Positions 1-13,235 of a stretch of 64,000 nucleotides of DNA are shown one piece after another. The translations under genes were made by a program, and so were the position numbers. The notes under the pieces are model-generated. The model was not told the origin of the DNA and ran no database searches. It saw only the letters and a program-made list of their open reading frames with translations. How positions within the stretch are numbered: position 1 is the first letter of the stretch; every line of letters begins with the position of its first letter. Source of the DNA: Tetranychus cinnabarinus (Eukaryota; Arthropoda; Arachnida; Trombidiformes; Tetranychidae). The stretch spans positions 13,221,001 to 13,285,000 of the forward strand of contig WHVY01000002.1 in assembly GCA_022266195.1 (NCBI GenBank), read 5' to 3'.

Positions 1-140
1 ATTGAATTATTAGATTTTAGTTTCTGTAAAGTTTACTGTTTAGCTTCGAAATTGATTTCCAGGTGTTCAATGTTGTTTCGCATGTTCAGTATTGTTGATT
101 AAAACTTGCATTTGTATTTTGCACAATGAACAATATTGCA

Positions 141-1670
141 GCAAAGGACAATAGCCAAATCGGCCCAAGATTCAGAATTTGTTCAACCACATATCAATCG
201 AAAGCTTATGATGAGTAGAGTATGCCTCCCTAAAAATCAGGTCAAAGTTCGTATCCCCTGGGGAGTTATTCAGCAAATCCCTTGGGACCCGATGAGGACC
301 ACCTCAAACATATTTTTTCAGATAGAACTTTGCATGACAATTCCAATGATGCTATGTATGTTGCTCTAAACCTGTGGCTTTTTGAGTTATTTTACTTTGA
401 AAGTTTTGCATGCTGCAAATGAATATATAAAGCCGTGGCGTTTCTTAAAAACCCTATGAGGACCACCTCTCACCTAGTACATATTGTTCAGCGCCTTGAA
501 TACTATCATGAAAAGTCAAAAATAATTCTCTAAACATGTGGTTTTAGATTTGCCATCTACAAGTCACTTTTTCATAATGGTAATGAATCTTCAATGTCGT
601 GGCGTTTCGTTTTTTGCCTATGAGGACCACCTCCCACCTAGTACATATTGTTCAGCGCCTTGAATACTATCATGAAAAGTCAAAAATAATTCTCTAAACA
701 TGTGGTTTTAGATTTGCCATCTACAAGTCACTTTTTCATAATGTTCATGAATCTTCAATGTCGTGGCGTTTCTTGAAAACCCTATGAGGACCACCTCTCA
801 CCTAGTACATATTGTTCAGCGCCTTGAATACTATCATGAAAGGTCAAAAATAATTCTCTAAATATGTGGTTTTAGATTTGCAATACATTATTCATTTTAC
901 AAAAGTGAGTTGTAGATGGCAAATCTAAAACCATACATTTAGAGAATATTTTTGTACCTTTTCTCATAGTTTTCAAGGCTTTGAATAATTTGTACTAAAA
1001 GAGAGGTGGTCCTCATAGGCAAAAAACGAAACGCCACGACATTGAAGATTCATGAACATTATGAAAAAGTGACTTGTAGAAGGCAAATCTAAAACCACAT
1101 GTTTAGAGAATTATTTTTGACTTTTTATGATAGTATTCAAGGCGCTGAACAATATGTACTAGGTGAGAGGTGGTCCTCATAGGCAAAAAACGAAACGCCA
1201 CGACATTGAAGATTCATGAACATTATGAAAAAGTGACTTGTAGATGGCAAATCTAAAACCACATGTTTAGAGAATTATTTTTGACTTTTCATGATAGTAT
1301 TCAAGGCGCTGAACAATATGTACTAGGTGAGAGGTGGTCCTCATAGGGTTTTTAAGAAACGCCACTGCTTTATATATTCATTTGCAGCATGCAAAACTTT
1401 CAAAGTAAAATAACTCAAAAAGCCACAGGTTTAGAGCAACATACATAGCATCATTGGAATTGTCATGCAAAGTTCTATCTGAAAAAATATGTTTGAGGTG
1501 GTCCTCATCGGGTCCCAAGGGATTTGCTGAATAACTCCCCAGGGGATACGAACTTTGACCTGATTTTTAGGGAGGCATACTCTACTCATCATAAGCTATC
1601 GATTGATATGTGGTTGAACAAATTCTGAATCTTGGGCCGAAAATCGCACATTTTGGCTATCCTCCTTTTG
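141..1670. repeat. Foldback element A: 1.5-kb palindrome with ~164-bp tandem monomers
   Basis: The left arm (about 141-881) reappears as reverse complement in the right arm (about 919-1670), around a centre near base 900 with a loop of about 37 nt. Within each arm a block carrying CCTATGAGGA recurs: starts at 289 (variant), 453, 618 and 781 on the left. Its complement TCCTCATAGG lies at 1010, 1174, 1338 and 1502 (variant), an almost exact 164-bp period. The outer ends pair (GACAATAGCC near 147, GGCTATCCTCC near 1655), but the left end lacks about 13 nt present on the right. I see no clear target-site duplication and no transposase. This fits a non-autonomous foldback transposon or an inverted satellite array. 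Confidence 0.85.
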
Positions 1671-2402
1671 TTTACTTGCGTGACGTTAGCTTGATGATCG
1701 TTACTAGGTTAGCCATGCGCCTCTGAAGAACCAGGAAACTAACCTTTTCATTGCATCTTCCCTCATCACCCTCATCACCCTCAACAGCATCATCATCATC
1801 CTCATCATCTAAACAACTTCAACCTAAAACCTTGATTTCCAGGCAAAATCCTCGTGAGACGATGAGAATTTTTATAGATGTTTCTAAAAATAGAAGTCAA
1901 ATTGGTCTGATCTTTTTGTTTTCCAGGTCATCATGAAAGCAATTGAAATCTAAAGGCTTAAGGTATGATAAATTTGAATGAAAAACAATAACAATGTTCA
2001 AAAGCTTCCCTTCATTTAAAACAATATTTTAAAAGCTAAGCAAATGAAAGCAATTTTTGGGATAAATCTGGTAAAGATGTTAAACTTCAATATTTCTGCA
2101 TTTTATTGATAACCATTTAGACTTGTTTTTCATATACGTTTTAATACATTTGACGATTGAAAGTCTTCATCGACATTTGACTTGCAATGAAAGAATCGCG
2201 TTTGTTAAAGTATATTTGGTAGTTCGATAAAGTTTAGTGATTTACAAAACGCAAGTTCGCGTTCAACAATTCACTGTGTGAATCGCAATTATTCAACATC
2301 TCAGACATCTATGACAATCTATGATCTATTACAATCATTTTAATGTGGCTTTTGTTTTGCATTAAGAGAACTCATAAAACTTGGTACATCTATTGATTCG
2401 TT
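1671..2402. other. Spacer between foldbacks A and B, with a TCA-rich microsatellite
   Basis: This stretch holds an imperfect (TCA)n/(CCTCAT)n tract at about 1760-1810. In one frame it reads as a Ser/Pro-rich peptide starting at 1751, followed by a possible donor (CTC|GTGAGA at 1853). That could be a coding exon, because the RING gene downstream has similar Ser runs, but (TCA)n tracts occur throughout the window in non-coding DNA, so I do not call an exon. The rest is AT-rich with nothing recognised. Confidence 0.4.
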
Positions 2403-4670
2403 CGTTGTTACGTTAGTGAAGTACATTTAAACAGCAATCTAAAGTTTATTGTCAAATATATCAATCGCTTGAAACGATCTTTTTTCAAACTGATGATCAT
2501 ACAAACATGATTTTAGATCATCCAAAACTCTGAAAAACTGTTACAGCATTGTAATACTTATGCTCTAAAGTTTGCTAATTGATTTAGAAAAGCAAATAGT
2601 TACAAAAAGCACAGATTTTAAGATGTTTAGGTGAGAATTCATTATTAAATGATATTTGCACACATTTTCTTTCGGAATTAGATCATATTATATTATAACC
2701 ATGAGAGAAACTAATGTTTTGCATAAGAATGATGACTGTAGGTGATGCCTTTCTTGGAATATCGAGGCTTAAAGTTTAAAGATCAAAGGCCATAATCAAG
2801 ACAACTGTTGCTGAATGGTTAAAAGCATTTAATCCATTATTTGAATCAACAATTTTTATGGACACATATTTAGTTTCAGTTCTCTAACTTATACGGTCAT
2901 GCAATGAAACAGGTTCTACGAAAAATTGAACTGACCCGTTTTACATAAAACAGTAACCTTTATTCTTCAAAATCTTTGCATTCCCTGGTTTACCATTAAA
3001 AATTATATGAGTTGAGCTTAGTTTTATGAAAAAATGTAATTCCATAATTGCAAAAAAGGCGATCAAAGTTTAAACTTCGATCTCGATTTTCTCGAGAACT
3101 GTTCACTAGATGAATGGTTTGAAAGCACCAAAGGACTCAATTTGAGTGTGATAACCAACACACCAAGTCTCAACTCTTTACTCAAATTTCCGCCTCTTTG
3201 ACAGCATTCTTTGCATTTCATTAATAAGTTTAACCAGCAAAGTCACCAGTTTACCAAGATTTGGGTTGAGATGAGTTTGTTTTGTTAAATAAATATTGCT
3301 CGTGCATTTAAAACCCAAATATTACGACCTGAATGCTCTAAATGAAATTTATTGAATTGAATCAAATTATTAATTAGTCAAGCATTAAATCGGTGAAAAA
3401 ATGATGAATGTAAGTGCTTGCATGTTCGAAATATCGAGACACAAAGTTTAAAGACCAATCGTCAAAATCCAGAGAACTGTCAATAAATTAGCAAAATTTT
3501 TTAATTGTGCTTGTGCCGTAACAACTTTTATTCACGAATAATAAGTTTCAGCTTTCTAACTTATACGGTCATGGAATGAAACGGGCTTAACGAAAAATCG
3601 AACTGACCCGTTTTACATAAAACACTAACATTTATTCTTCAAAATCTTTGCATTCCCTGGTTGGTCATTAAAAATTATATGAGTGAGCTCAGTTATATGA
3701 AAAAATCTAATTCCATAATTGCACTAAAGGCGATCGAAGTTTTAACTTCGATCTCGATTTTCTAGAGAACTGTTCACTAGATGAATAATTTAAAAGCACC
3801 AAAGGATTCAGTTTGCGTGTGCAAACAAACCGACCAAGTCTCAACTCTTTACTCAAATTTCCGCGTCTTTGACAGCATTCTTTGCATTTCATTAATAAGT
3901 TTAACCAGCAAAGTCACCAGTTTACCAAGATTTGGGTTGAGATTAGTTTGTTTTGTTAAATAAGTATTTGCTCGTTCATTTATAACCCAAATATTACGAC
4001 CTGAATGCTATAATTGAAACTGATTGAATTAATCGAATCATCCGTTAGCAAATCATTAAATTGGTGATAAAATGATGATTGTAGGTGCTTGCATGTTCGA
4101 AATATCGAAGCTCAAAGTTTAAAGACCAACTGTCAAAATCCAGAGAACTGTCAATAAATTAGCAAAATTTTTTCATTGTGCTTGTGCCGTAACATCTTTT
4201 ATTCACAAATAATGAGTTTCAACTCTCTAACTTATACGGTCATGGAATGCGATAGGTTTAACGAAAAATCGATCTGATAAGTTTAACAGAAAACAAATGT
4301 TTTTATTCCTCAAAATAAGTGCATCCCAGGGTTGGCCATCAAAAGATACATCAGTGAGTTTAGTTCGATGAAAAAATCTGGTACCACAGTCGTAAAAAAA
4401 GGTAATCGAAGTTTTAACTTTGACCTCAAGTTTCTCAAGAACTATGGACTGAAGAAAAATTTCGATACCATTAGCGGATTCTGCTTTTATCAAACTGCAA
4501 ACCCACAAAGTCATAACTCGAAAGTCAAAGCTATTTGCACCTATCCTTCGCTTTTGCTGCAGCATCCACCAGAATATGAAGTGACAAACATAACTATTGA
4601 AAAAACTTTTAATTTCATGCTAATATCTCACCGACGTCTAGCTAGACTCTGTAAGGTATTTAAATCTTTA
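2403..4670 (+). repeat. Left arm of foldback B
   Basis: The arm contains about three tandem units. The phrase around CTTTGCATTCCCTGG is found near 2975 and 3648, with a diverged copy near 4320. Bases 2651-4262 mirror 7684-9295 without net indels. Beyond 4265 the arm pairs instead with 6258-6680, where it carries a distinctive CCGACGTCTAGCTAGAC block at 4631 whose complement ends at 6296. Nothing coding is recognised. Confidence 0.8.
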
Positions 4671-6257
4671 ATGACTGTAATTTATTTGATTTGAACATTT
4701 GATAAACATGGAGATGAACTTGCTCTGGAGTGAGTTTATCTGAAAGGTTAGACCAACATTAAGCTAAACTCCAAGTTAATTTGTTAATGTGAATAGTTTT
4801 TAATTGCTTTTCTGTTCTCTCAATGCCTGACTAGAATTCAATTTGCATGCAATAACTTTCGAGTTATTCATGGATAAAGCTCAACAGGAAAAGATTGATT
4901 AGAATTGAATGAGAAAAAAATGAAAGCTTGAACAATATTTTTCTTTTCCATTTTTATGATTATCTTTTTTTCCCGATTGAATTAGTGATTCATGAATCTA
5001 TTTGAAATGCTGGTTCACATCACATTATTAGAAACAAAAATACAAAGCAAAGTAACAAATAATATTAATAAAAAAGCTACTGGGAAATAGAATAGAAAAA
5101 TCTGTGTTCGTTTCGAGTTTTGGATAAAAAGTTTTCATGTTTGAGTGAATTTTTCTCATTCATTGATTCCCTGATTGACATGTTTTACTTTGAATAAAAG
5201 TTTGCTTCCAATGAAATACTTTAAACTTGATTCTAATCATCTTTCATTTCCTCTGAATCGATCAAAGAGGAAGACAGAAAGAAACATTAAGTTCAATATT
5301 TAATACTTTTGCAGGGTTAAATCAACTATCGACAAGTTCATGTTTCAATTCGAACAATCCTTTTAACTCAAATTCTTGGGAAATGCTGAAACCGAAATTA
5401 ATACGAGTTATTATCATGTCATTATTACCATCATTACTGTCTTTATGATGAAATTGTGTCACTTGTTTTGATTTTCATTTTGTTTCATCTTCTCCTTTCA
5501 TATTCAAAAGTTTGACAAAAAAATAATAATCGATGAACATCTTGAAATCTCATGAGTTTTCCAATCGATGGAACAAACTGTTTGTGGAAAGATAAGGAGT
5601 CAAGGGAAGAGGATAATGATGATGGTGCTGCAAGAATTTTTTAATTGAAAAACTTGATTCTTTTGTCATTCATGATTGACGATCTTTCCGTCCATCATTT
5701 ATTCAATCTCTTCATGAATTAAATGTCTTCTTCTTCCTTCCTTTTTCAATGCAAAATAATGATAACTTTGTAAACTCGCTATTCAACCATTTTCAATTAA
5801 AATGTTTCCCTGAATAACATTAATTGAATCATTCAAAACAATCAGTGTGAAGAAAACCTCAATTACTTTGTGTTAAGTCTCAAAATAATGAACTATTTTT
5901 GTCTTTTTATTATGAAAAATAAGCTCAAAATTGTACCAAATTACAAATTAAAAAGTGATGAAGCTTTGATTCGTACTTAAATCAGATACAAAGTAATGGA
6001 ATAATTGAATAGAAGAAAGGAAAATAATTAGTGTGATTAAGATATTATGAATCGAATGAGATGATGCATGATTTATGAATTTTGGGATTAGTTGCAGATA
6101 CAATATTTACAAAACTGTTAATCACAGCGAAGCTCAAATAGATCTCAGAAATACAAGGATTGCAAAGCATTGTCAAAGGAGTTTGTACGAAACTTTGACT
6201 TTCGAGCTAAAAGTTTGGACTTTGAGGGTTTGCAGAGGCATCAAAACTACGTCCATT
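4671..6257. other. Unpaired central spacer of foldback B (1.6 kb)
   Basis: This AT-rich single-copy-looking sequence lies between the inner arms. It contains GATGATGG-type short runs like those in the introns elsewhere in the window, and no long ORF. It may be host DNA trapped between two oppositely oriented repeats rather than part of a mobile element; that is inference. Confidence 0.5.
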
Positions 6258-9200
6258 AGTACTATTAAAACCTTACAGAGTCTAGCTAGACGTCGGTAAG
6301 ATATTTATATGAAATTAAAAGAATTTTCAATAGTTATGTTTGTCGCTTCATATTCTGGTGGATGCTGCAGCACAAGTGGCGTATATGTGCTAATTGGTTT
6401 GACTTTCGAGTTATGACTTTATAGGTTTGTAGTTTGATCAAAGCAGAGTCCTCCAACGCTAACGAAAATTTTCTTCGATCTATAGTTTTTGAGAAAATTG
6501 AGGTCGAAGTTTAAACTTCGATTGCCTTTTGTACAGTCGTGTGACAAGGTTTTATCCTAAGACTAAGGTCACTGATGTAACTTTTGATGGCAAACCAGGG
6601 AATGAAAATATTTTGAGGAATAAAACTTACTAACCTGTTTTCTGTGAAACAGAACATATCGATTTTTTTATAAACCTGTGGCATTCTGTGACCTGAAGAG
6701 TTAAAGAGCTTAAACTTATTATTTGTTAGTAAAAGTTGTTAGAGCACATCAACGATTGAAAAATTTTGCCAATTTATTCATAGTTCTCTTGATTTTGGCC
6801 GTTAACATTAAAACTTTGAGCGGCAATATTTCGAACATGCGAGCCCCTACATTCATCATTTTTGCACCAATTTAATGCTACATTAAATAATAATTTGATA
6901 CAATTCAATAAATTTCATTTAGAGCATTCATGTCATAATATTTGGGTTATAAATGCACGAGCAAATACTTATTTAACAAAACAAACTCATCTCAACCCAA
7001 ATCTTGGTAAACTGGTAAATTTTCTGGTTAGACTCATAAATGAAATGCAAAGAATGCTGTCAAAGACTCGGACATTTGAGTAAAGAGTTTACACTTGGTA
7101 GATTTTTAGGGACACAAAAACTGAATCCTTTGGTACTTTTAAATCCTTGACCTGATGGACAGTTCTCGAGAAAATCGAGATTGAAGTTAAAACTTTGATC
7201 GGCTTTAGTGCAATTATGGAATTACATTTTTTCATGCCACTAAGCTCACTGATGTAATTTTTGATGACTAACCAGGTAATGCAAAGATTTTGGGGAATAA
7301 AGGTTGCTGTTTCATGTAGGACGGGTCAGTTCGATTTTTCGTTAAACCTGGCGCATTCTATGAACATATAAGTTAGAGAGCTGAAACTTAATATACGTCC
7401 ATAAAAATTGTTGATTCAAATAATGCATCAAATACTTTTAACAATTTAGTAATAGTTCTCATGATTATGGCCATAAAGCTTTGAACTTTAAGCTCCGATA
7501 TTTCAAGAATGGCATCACCTACAGTCACCATTCTTACGCAAACATTAGTTTCTCTCATGGTTATGATATAATATGACCTAATATCGAAGAAAATGTGAGC
7601 CAATGTCATTTATTAATTGAATTTCCACCTAGAACATCATAAAATTTGTGTTTGATGATTTTTGTAGCTATTTATTTAATATCGTTAAACCTATCGCATT
7701 CCATGACCGTATAAGTTAGAGAGTTGAAACTCATTATTTGTGAATAAAAGATGTTACGGCACAAGCACAATGAAAAAATTTTGCTAATTTATTGACAGTT
7801 CTCTGGATTTTGACAGTTGGTCTTTAAACTTTGAGCTTCGATATTTCGAACATGCAAGCACCTACAATCATCATTTTATCACCAATTTAATGATTTGCTA
7901 ACGGATGATTCGATTAATTCAATCAGTTTCAATTATAGCATTCAGGTCGTAATATTTGGGTTATAAATGAACGAGCAAATACTTATTTAACAAAACAAAC
8001 TAATCTCAACCCAAATCTTGGTAAACTGGTGACTTTGCTGGTTAAACTTATTAATGAAATGCAAAGAATGCTGTCAAAGACGCGGAAATTTGAGTAAAGA
8101 GTTGAGACTTGGTCGGTTTGTTTGCACACGCAAACTGAATCCTTTGGTGCTTTTAAATTATTCATCTAGTGAACAGTTCTCTAGAAAATCGAGATCGAAG
8201 TTAAAACTTCGATCGCCTTTAGTGCAATTATGGAATTAGATTTTTTCATATAACTGAGCTCACTCATATAATTTTTAATGACCAACCAGGGAATGCAAAG
8301 ATTTTGAAGAATAAATGTTAGTGTTTTATGTAAAACGGGTCAGTTCGATTTTTCGTTAAGCCCGTTTCATTCCATGACCGTATAAGTTAGAAAGCTGAAA
8401 CTTATTATTCGTGAATAAAAGTTGTTACGGCACAAGCACAATTAAAAAATTTTGCTAATTTATTGACAGTTCTCTGGATTTTGACGATTGGTCTTTAAAC
8501 TTTGTGTCTCGATATTTCGAACATGCAAGCACTTACATTCATCATTTTTTCACCGATTTAATGCTTGACTAATTAATAATTTGATTCAATTCAATAAATT
8601 TCATTTAGAGCATTCAGGTCGTAATATTTGGGTTTTAAATGCACGAGCAATATTTATTTAACAAAACAAACTCATCTCAACCCAAATCTTGGTAAACTGG
8701 TGACTTTGCTGGTTAAACTTATTAATGAAATGCAAAGAATGCTGTCAAAGAGGCGGAAATTTGAGTAAAGAGTTGAGACTTGGTGTGTTGGTTATCACAC
8801 TCAAATTGAGTCCTTTGGTGCTTTCAAACCATTCATCTAGTGAACAGTTCTCGAGAAAATCGAGATCGAAGTTTAAACTTTGATCGCCTTTTTTGCAATT
8901 ATGGAATTACATTTTTTCATAAAACTAAGCTCAACTCATATAATTTTTAATGGTAAACCAGGGAATGCAAAGATTTTGAAGAATAAAGGTTACTGTTTTA
9001 TGTAAAACGGGTCAGTTCGATTTTTCGTTAAACCCGTTTCATTCCATGACCTTATAAGTTAAAGAGCTGAAACTTAATATACGCCCATAATAATGTTTTA
9101 TTCAAATATTGGATTAAACTTTTTTAACAATTTAGCAACTGTTCTCTTGATTATGGCCCTTAATCTCCAAACTCTAAGCCTCGATATTCCAAGAATGGCA

Positions 9201-9928
9201 TCACCTACAGTCATCATTCTTATGCAAAACATTAGTTTTTCTTATGCTTATAATACAATATGATCTAATTCCGAAAGAAAATGTGTGCAAATATCATTTA
9301 ATAATGATTTTTCACCTAAAACATTATTAAATTTGCGCTTGACGATTTTTGTAACTATTTGCTTTTATAAGTCATTTAGCAAATCTGAAAGCATAAGTAA
9401 TACAATACAACAGTTTCTTAGAGTCTTGGATGGTCTAAAATTGCAATATACCATAACCATAATCAAATGCACCAAAAAAGACACGAAAACCTCAACTCCA
9501 AAGTCAGCTTTTAGCAGAACACCTTAGTAAGTCTGCAAATTAAGTCCTTTATGCTTGTTACAATTAAGTTGCAGAAACTTGATTAAAACTGAACCACTAA
9601 TTAGCGTTATCATGACCACTGTGAATAAGTTCATTCTTGAATTTTAATGTTTACACGTTTGGCACTAAATTTATTTACCATTACGTGTACGTAACGAGAC
9701 TTTTAAAACCCTAAGCTTCTCATCCAAGTCTATGTTCAAGGACCAAATGCGATCCGCTCATTGGAAGTATGATTGCCTCGCAGTAAGGTTAATAAAGAAG
9801 ATCCGGTTAGAAGATCCCACGAATATCGTTTCAAACGGTCGATATATTTGATGACATTTCTCATGTTCTCAATATTTGACAATAAACTTTAGATTGCTGT
9901 TTAAATGTACTTAACTAACGCAACAATG
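6258..9928 (-). repeat. Right arm of foldback B, with extra ~1-kb unit
   Basis: This arm is the reverse complement of the left arm, with a longer inner part. Copies of the CCAGG(G)AATGCAAAGATT phrase lie near 6595 (variant), 7270, 8284 and 8957. About 1 kb (roughly 6690-7681) has no left-arm partner. Bases 7320-7680 resemble the outer end at 9020-9370, as if one repeat copy had inserted into or recombined within another. Bases 9444-9830 also lack a left counterpart. Confidence 0.75.
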
Positions 9929-11831
9929 CAGAGAACCATTTAACAACCAAAATACAATATCTTTAATGCCTATTAGTTTTAAACATGCAAGATCAGTCAG
10001 AAAACTGCTCAATGTTTCGTTCGATGTTGACTGTTTGCTACAATGACTCTGATCAAACATTGATGATGCTTTTCATGCAATTTGAGAGTATAACTACCAT
10101 GAAAAAGTAAAATCCCAGGACAGATAGAATGAACAAATTAAGATGAAAATATGATAAACTCTTCTGTAAGATTTAGCCTTTTCTTAGGTCATCAACATTG
10201 TAACATTAAACTTGAAGATTGAATGAAAAGTCCATTCCAATCAACTTTCCTGTCAAACCAATCAAAATGTTGTCAAACAGTTTCCACATTTATGAATCAA
10301 ACTTCCCTTCTCCTTCCCTGCCAAAGTCAATAAAATTTCATCAATTTTGGTAAAATAACAATTTCAAAGTTTTTCCAACATTTATCAAAATGTTATTACA
10401 CGAGATGTTTTCCAAGTCTATTTTTAATGCATTAACTTCACACAATTCCTGAAGAGTCTTTGAAATAATTTGTAAACATTTCATTGAATTGACTTTATTT
10501 TTGCTAATCTTTTCAATTGCAATCAAATATTATGGCAGATATAGTTGACAAACCATGAAGAATTGAATCAAAAACGAAACATTATTTAATACAAAAGGCA
10601 ACATCGATATTTATCGATCCCATCTTTTAGCCATTAAATGAAACAGATTTTGTTGTTCCATTGAATTGTTTCATTATTGGATAATCACTAGTTTCTTGAC
10701 TCAACAATTCTAATTACATGTTAATTATGCATTTCACAGCAACACTCATTAAACATTGAACCAGCAAATTGGGTTTGCATTAGTAAACCCAAAAAATGTG
10801 ATAATTCAATGGTAAAACGACAGTCACTGTAAACAAGATTCTGTTGATTCCAAGATTCGTCTCGATCTTTTTCTTGATTAAAATGCATATTAGAAGCTGG
10901 TGAAAGTCGTTTAAAAAGCAATTTAACCAACTTTTATACAACCATTCAAGTTGATTGCTATTCAAAATGTGGATTAGTTTTTTACTTTTTTGGTTGCAAT
11001 TTTAAACTGGATATTTACTTGGACCAAATCTTGCCACTTTCAATCCCAGTCTTTTCATAATAACATTACTTTCTGCTTTCTTTTCACTGTCTACCTTTAC
11101 CACTTTATTGGTTCATTGAGATTCTGGTTTACTTCCCATGAGATACTCTGATCATGACCTAGATTCATCTAAATTGAGTTTACCTTTTCTCTTCTTTTCT
11201 TTTCGGTGTAGACCTTGTCAGCCATTGCAGCATTGTTAATCAATTGTTATGAAAAATGTTGTTCAGTGTAACCTCATCGTGAAACAATAATAAAACATGT
11301 TGAAGCCCGATGAATGATTTAATTGGCAACAATTACAAAAGAAGCTTAAGAATAATCAGTTATCGATCAATTTTATTTTACATTAGTTTTGCTTGTTCAT
11401 CAATTGGTTAAACTTTATAAGCCGACTTTGGTTAAATACATTTCCATTTGGAAGAACCATTTTCATTGATCGATCAAATAATTTCTTTGGTAACAAGCAG
11501 TTCTTATTTTCAGTGTTTCTTTCGTTCATTCGATATTACGAACAAATAAATTAGAATTGAAATGATTAAACTTATTTTTGATCTAAAAATAAAGTACGAA
11601 TTTATTCTCGCTAAAATAGGCTCAATTCAATCTCAAAAATATACTTCAATAAGTCTTGTATCATAACACAAATCCCTCTCTACTGAGCCACAACTCAAAC
11701 CATTTTAAAAACTATTCACTCAATGTACAGGGAATTTACAGGGAATTTGTATTTTTAAGATAACTTTTGGCTATTAGATGACACCGTAAATGCCCCTTAG
11801 TAGCTCATCAATTAATTATGAAAACCATTTC
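9929..11831. other. Gene-poor spacer between foldbacks B and C
   Basis: I see AT-rich DNA without a supported exon, RNA gene or clear repeat. Short ORFs on the minus strand (10341-10526 and 10721-10965) show no recognisable motif and have the composition of random AT-rich sequence. Confidence 0.5.
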
Positions 11832-12139
11832 AGGGGCAATCCGATCAACAAGAAATGTAGTTGTAAGGATGAGGACAAAAACGGCCTAGATTTTGATTTC
11901 TTTCAAACTGATTTTTTATACGCACAATAGCATGCGAAACAAGATGGTGTAAACCATTTTTCAATACTCAAAGCCGTTTTCGAGAAAATGGCCTTAAAAA
12001 TTGTTTGATATAAAAAAAGCTTTTTCAGATCAATCTCATCATGCTGATCATGAATATGAAATCGGATTTTGCATAACTTGAGTGATTGCTGAAATAATTC
12101 GAAAAAAGTGCATCAAATGCATACAACAGTACAAAGTTG

Positions 12140-12726
12140 GCCTGAAAGATTATGCTATAGTTCTGGAAGACAAACCAAACCTGAATTTTCATACTTTTCA
12201 ATAGATGAGCTTCAATTTGACATGTTACTCGATCATGTAAACAGGCGCAAAACTAGGTTTATCTTGCATACCTAGTATTGTACAACGGAAGTTGGCCTGA
12301 AAGATCAAGATAACATTTTGGAAGACAAACCAAACCTAGATTTTCATACTTCTCGATTGATAAGCTTCAATTTGACTGGTTGCATGATCATGTAAACAGG
12401 CGCAAAACTAGGTTTATCTTGCATACCTAGTATTGTACAACGGAAGTTGGCCTGAAAGATCAAGATAACATTTTGGAAGACAAACCAAACCTAGATTTTT
12501 ATACTTATCGATTGATAAGCTTCAATTTGACTGGTTGCATGATCATGTAAACAGGCGCAAAACTAGGTTTATCTTGCATACCTATTATTGTACAACGGAA
12601 GTTGACTGAAAGATCAAGATAACATTTTGGAAGACAAACCAAACCTAGATTTTCATACTTCTCGATAGATGAGCTTCAATTTGACATGTTGCTCGATCAT
12701 GTAAACAGGCGCAAAACTAGGTATTT
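12140..12726 (+). repeat. Left tandem array of foldback C (4 monomers of ~155 bp)
   Basis: Each monomer carries the phrases GGCCTGAAAGATCAAG, GACAAACCAAACCTAG and CAGGCGCAAAACTAGG in the same order. Individual monomers differ at a few positions (for example GTTGACTGAAAGA near 12600 lacks two bases of GTTGGCCTGAAAGA). The first monomer is the most diverged. Confidence 0.85.
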
Positions 12727-13235
12727 CTTTCAAACTCATTATTGAACAACGGAAATCAATCCATAAGCGCAAAAGAAGTAGTATAACACACTGCGTGGAG
12801 TCGAACATAATTAAACATAGACAGTCAATCAGATTTTTCATTCCTCATCATAAAAGCTTTCTGTCGATCAGCACAAAATTTATGGCAAAAATATGTAAAG
12901 ATATAATAGAGTTGTATTCTTAACTTGTCGCATCAACGCTCCTGATAATTAATCTTGTGCACGCTGGTTTCGATTCAGATCAGATTTTCGGACTTCGATA
13001 TGCTAAAATTTTTCTACAAAAACAGCGACCAATACTTATTTTATTCAACAATTTCAGAGTTTCAGCTTCCTATCAACTATCCTTCAGATCTGTTTTGACG
13101 ATTTTTTGCAATTGCGATTTTAATTTTACCATTAGAAAGCGTTTATGATAATGAACAAAGAAGTTTGTGTTTGACTTCACGCACTTTTTTATGCAACTTT
13201 GGGTTGATTTCCGTTGTGAAATAATGAATTTGAAT

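Larger units (their letters stand above)
2403..9928. repeat. Foldback element B: 7.5-kb nested inverted repeat with ~672-bp units
   Basis: Two long arms mirror each other around base 5973. The motif CTTATACGGTCATG starts at 2888, 3560 and 4231; its complement CATGACCGTATAAG starts at 7702, 8373 and 9045 (the last with one change). Every pair sums to 11946, so about 1.6 kb per arm aligns without net gaps, in units of about 672 bp. An inner pair (about 4266-4670 with 6258-6680) has a different centre because the right arm carries about 1 kb more. The outermost paired ends are about 2403-2480 and 9830-9928, with about 380 bp present only on the right. No transposase or other long ORF exists; short ORFs in the arms are identical mirror twins created by the symmetry. 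Confidence 0.85.

Noticed and set aside
289..1511. CRISPR-like regular spacing of repeats
   Set aside because: The whole 164-bp monomer is repeated, with no unique spacers, and arms are inverted; this is a tandem array in a eukaryotic genome.
3707..3963. Overlapping 60-61-codon ORFs on both strands, with identical twins at 7983-8239
   Set aside because: They are mirror copies created by the foldback B palindrome; there is no known motif and two identical ORFs on opposite strands are explained by symmetry, not by coding.
4227..4694. ORFs of 112 (minus) and 120 (plus) codons in foldback B
   Set aside because: They overlap each other within repeat sequence, have no recognisable domain, and the inverted copy near 6258-6680 does not keep the frame open.
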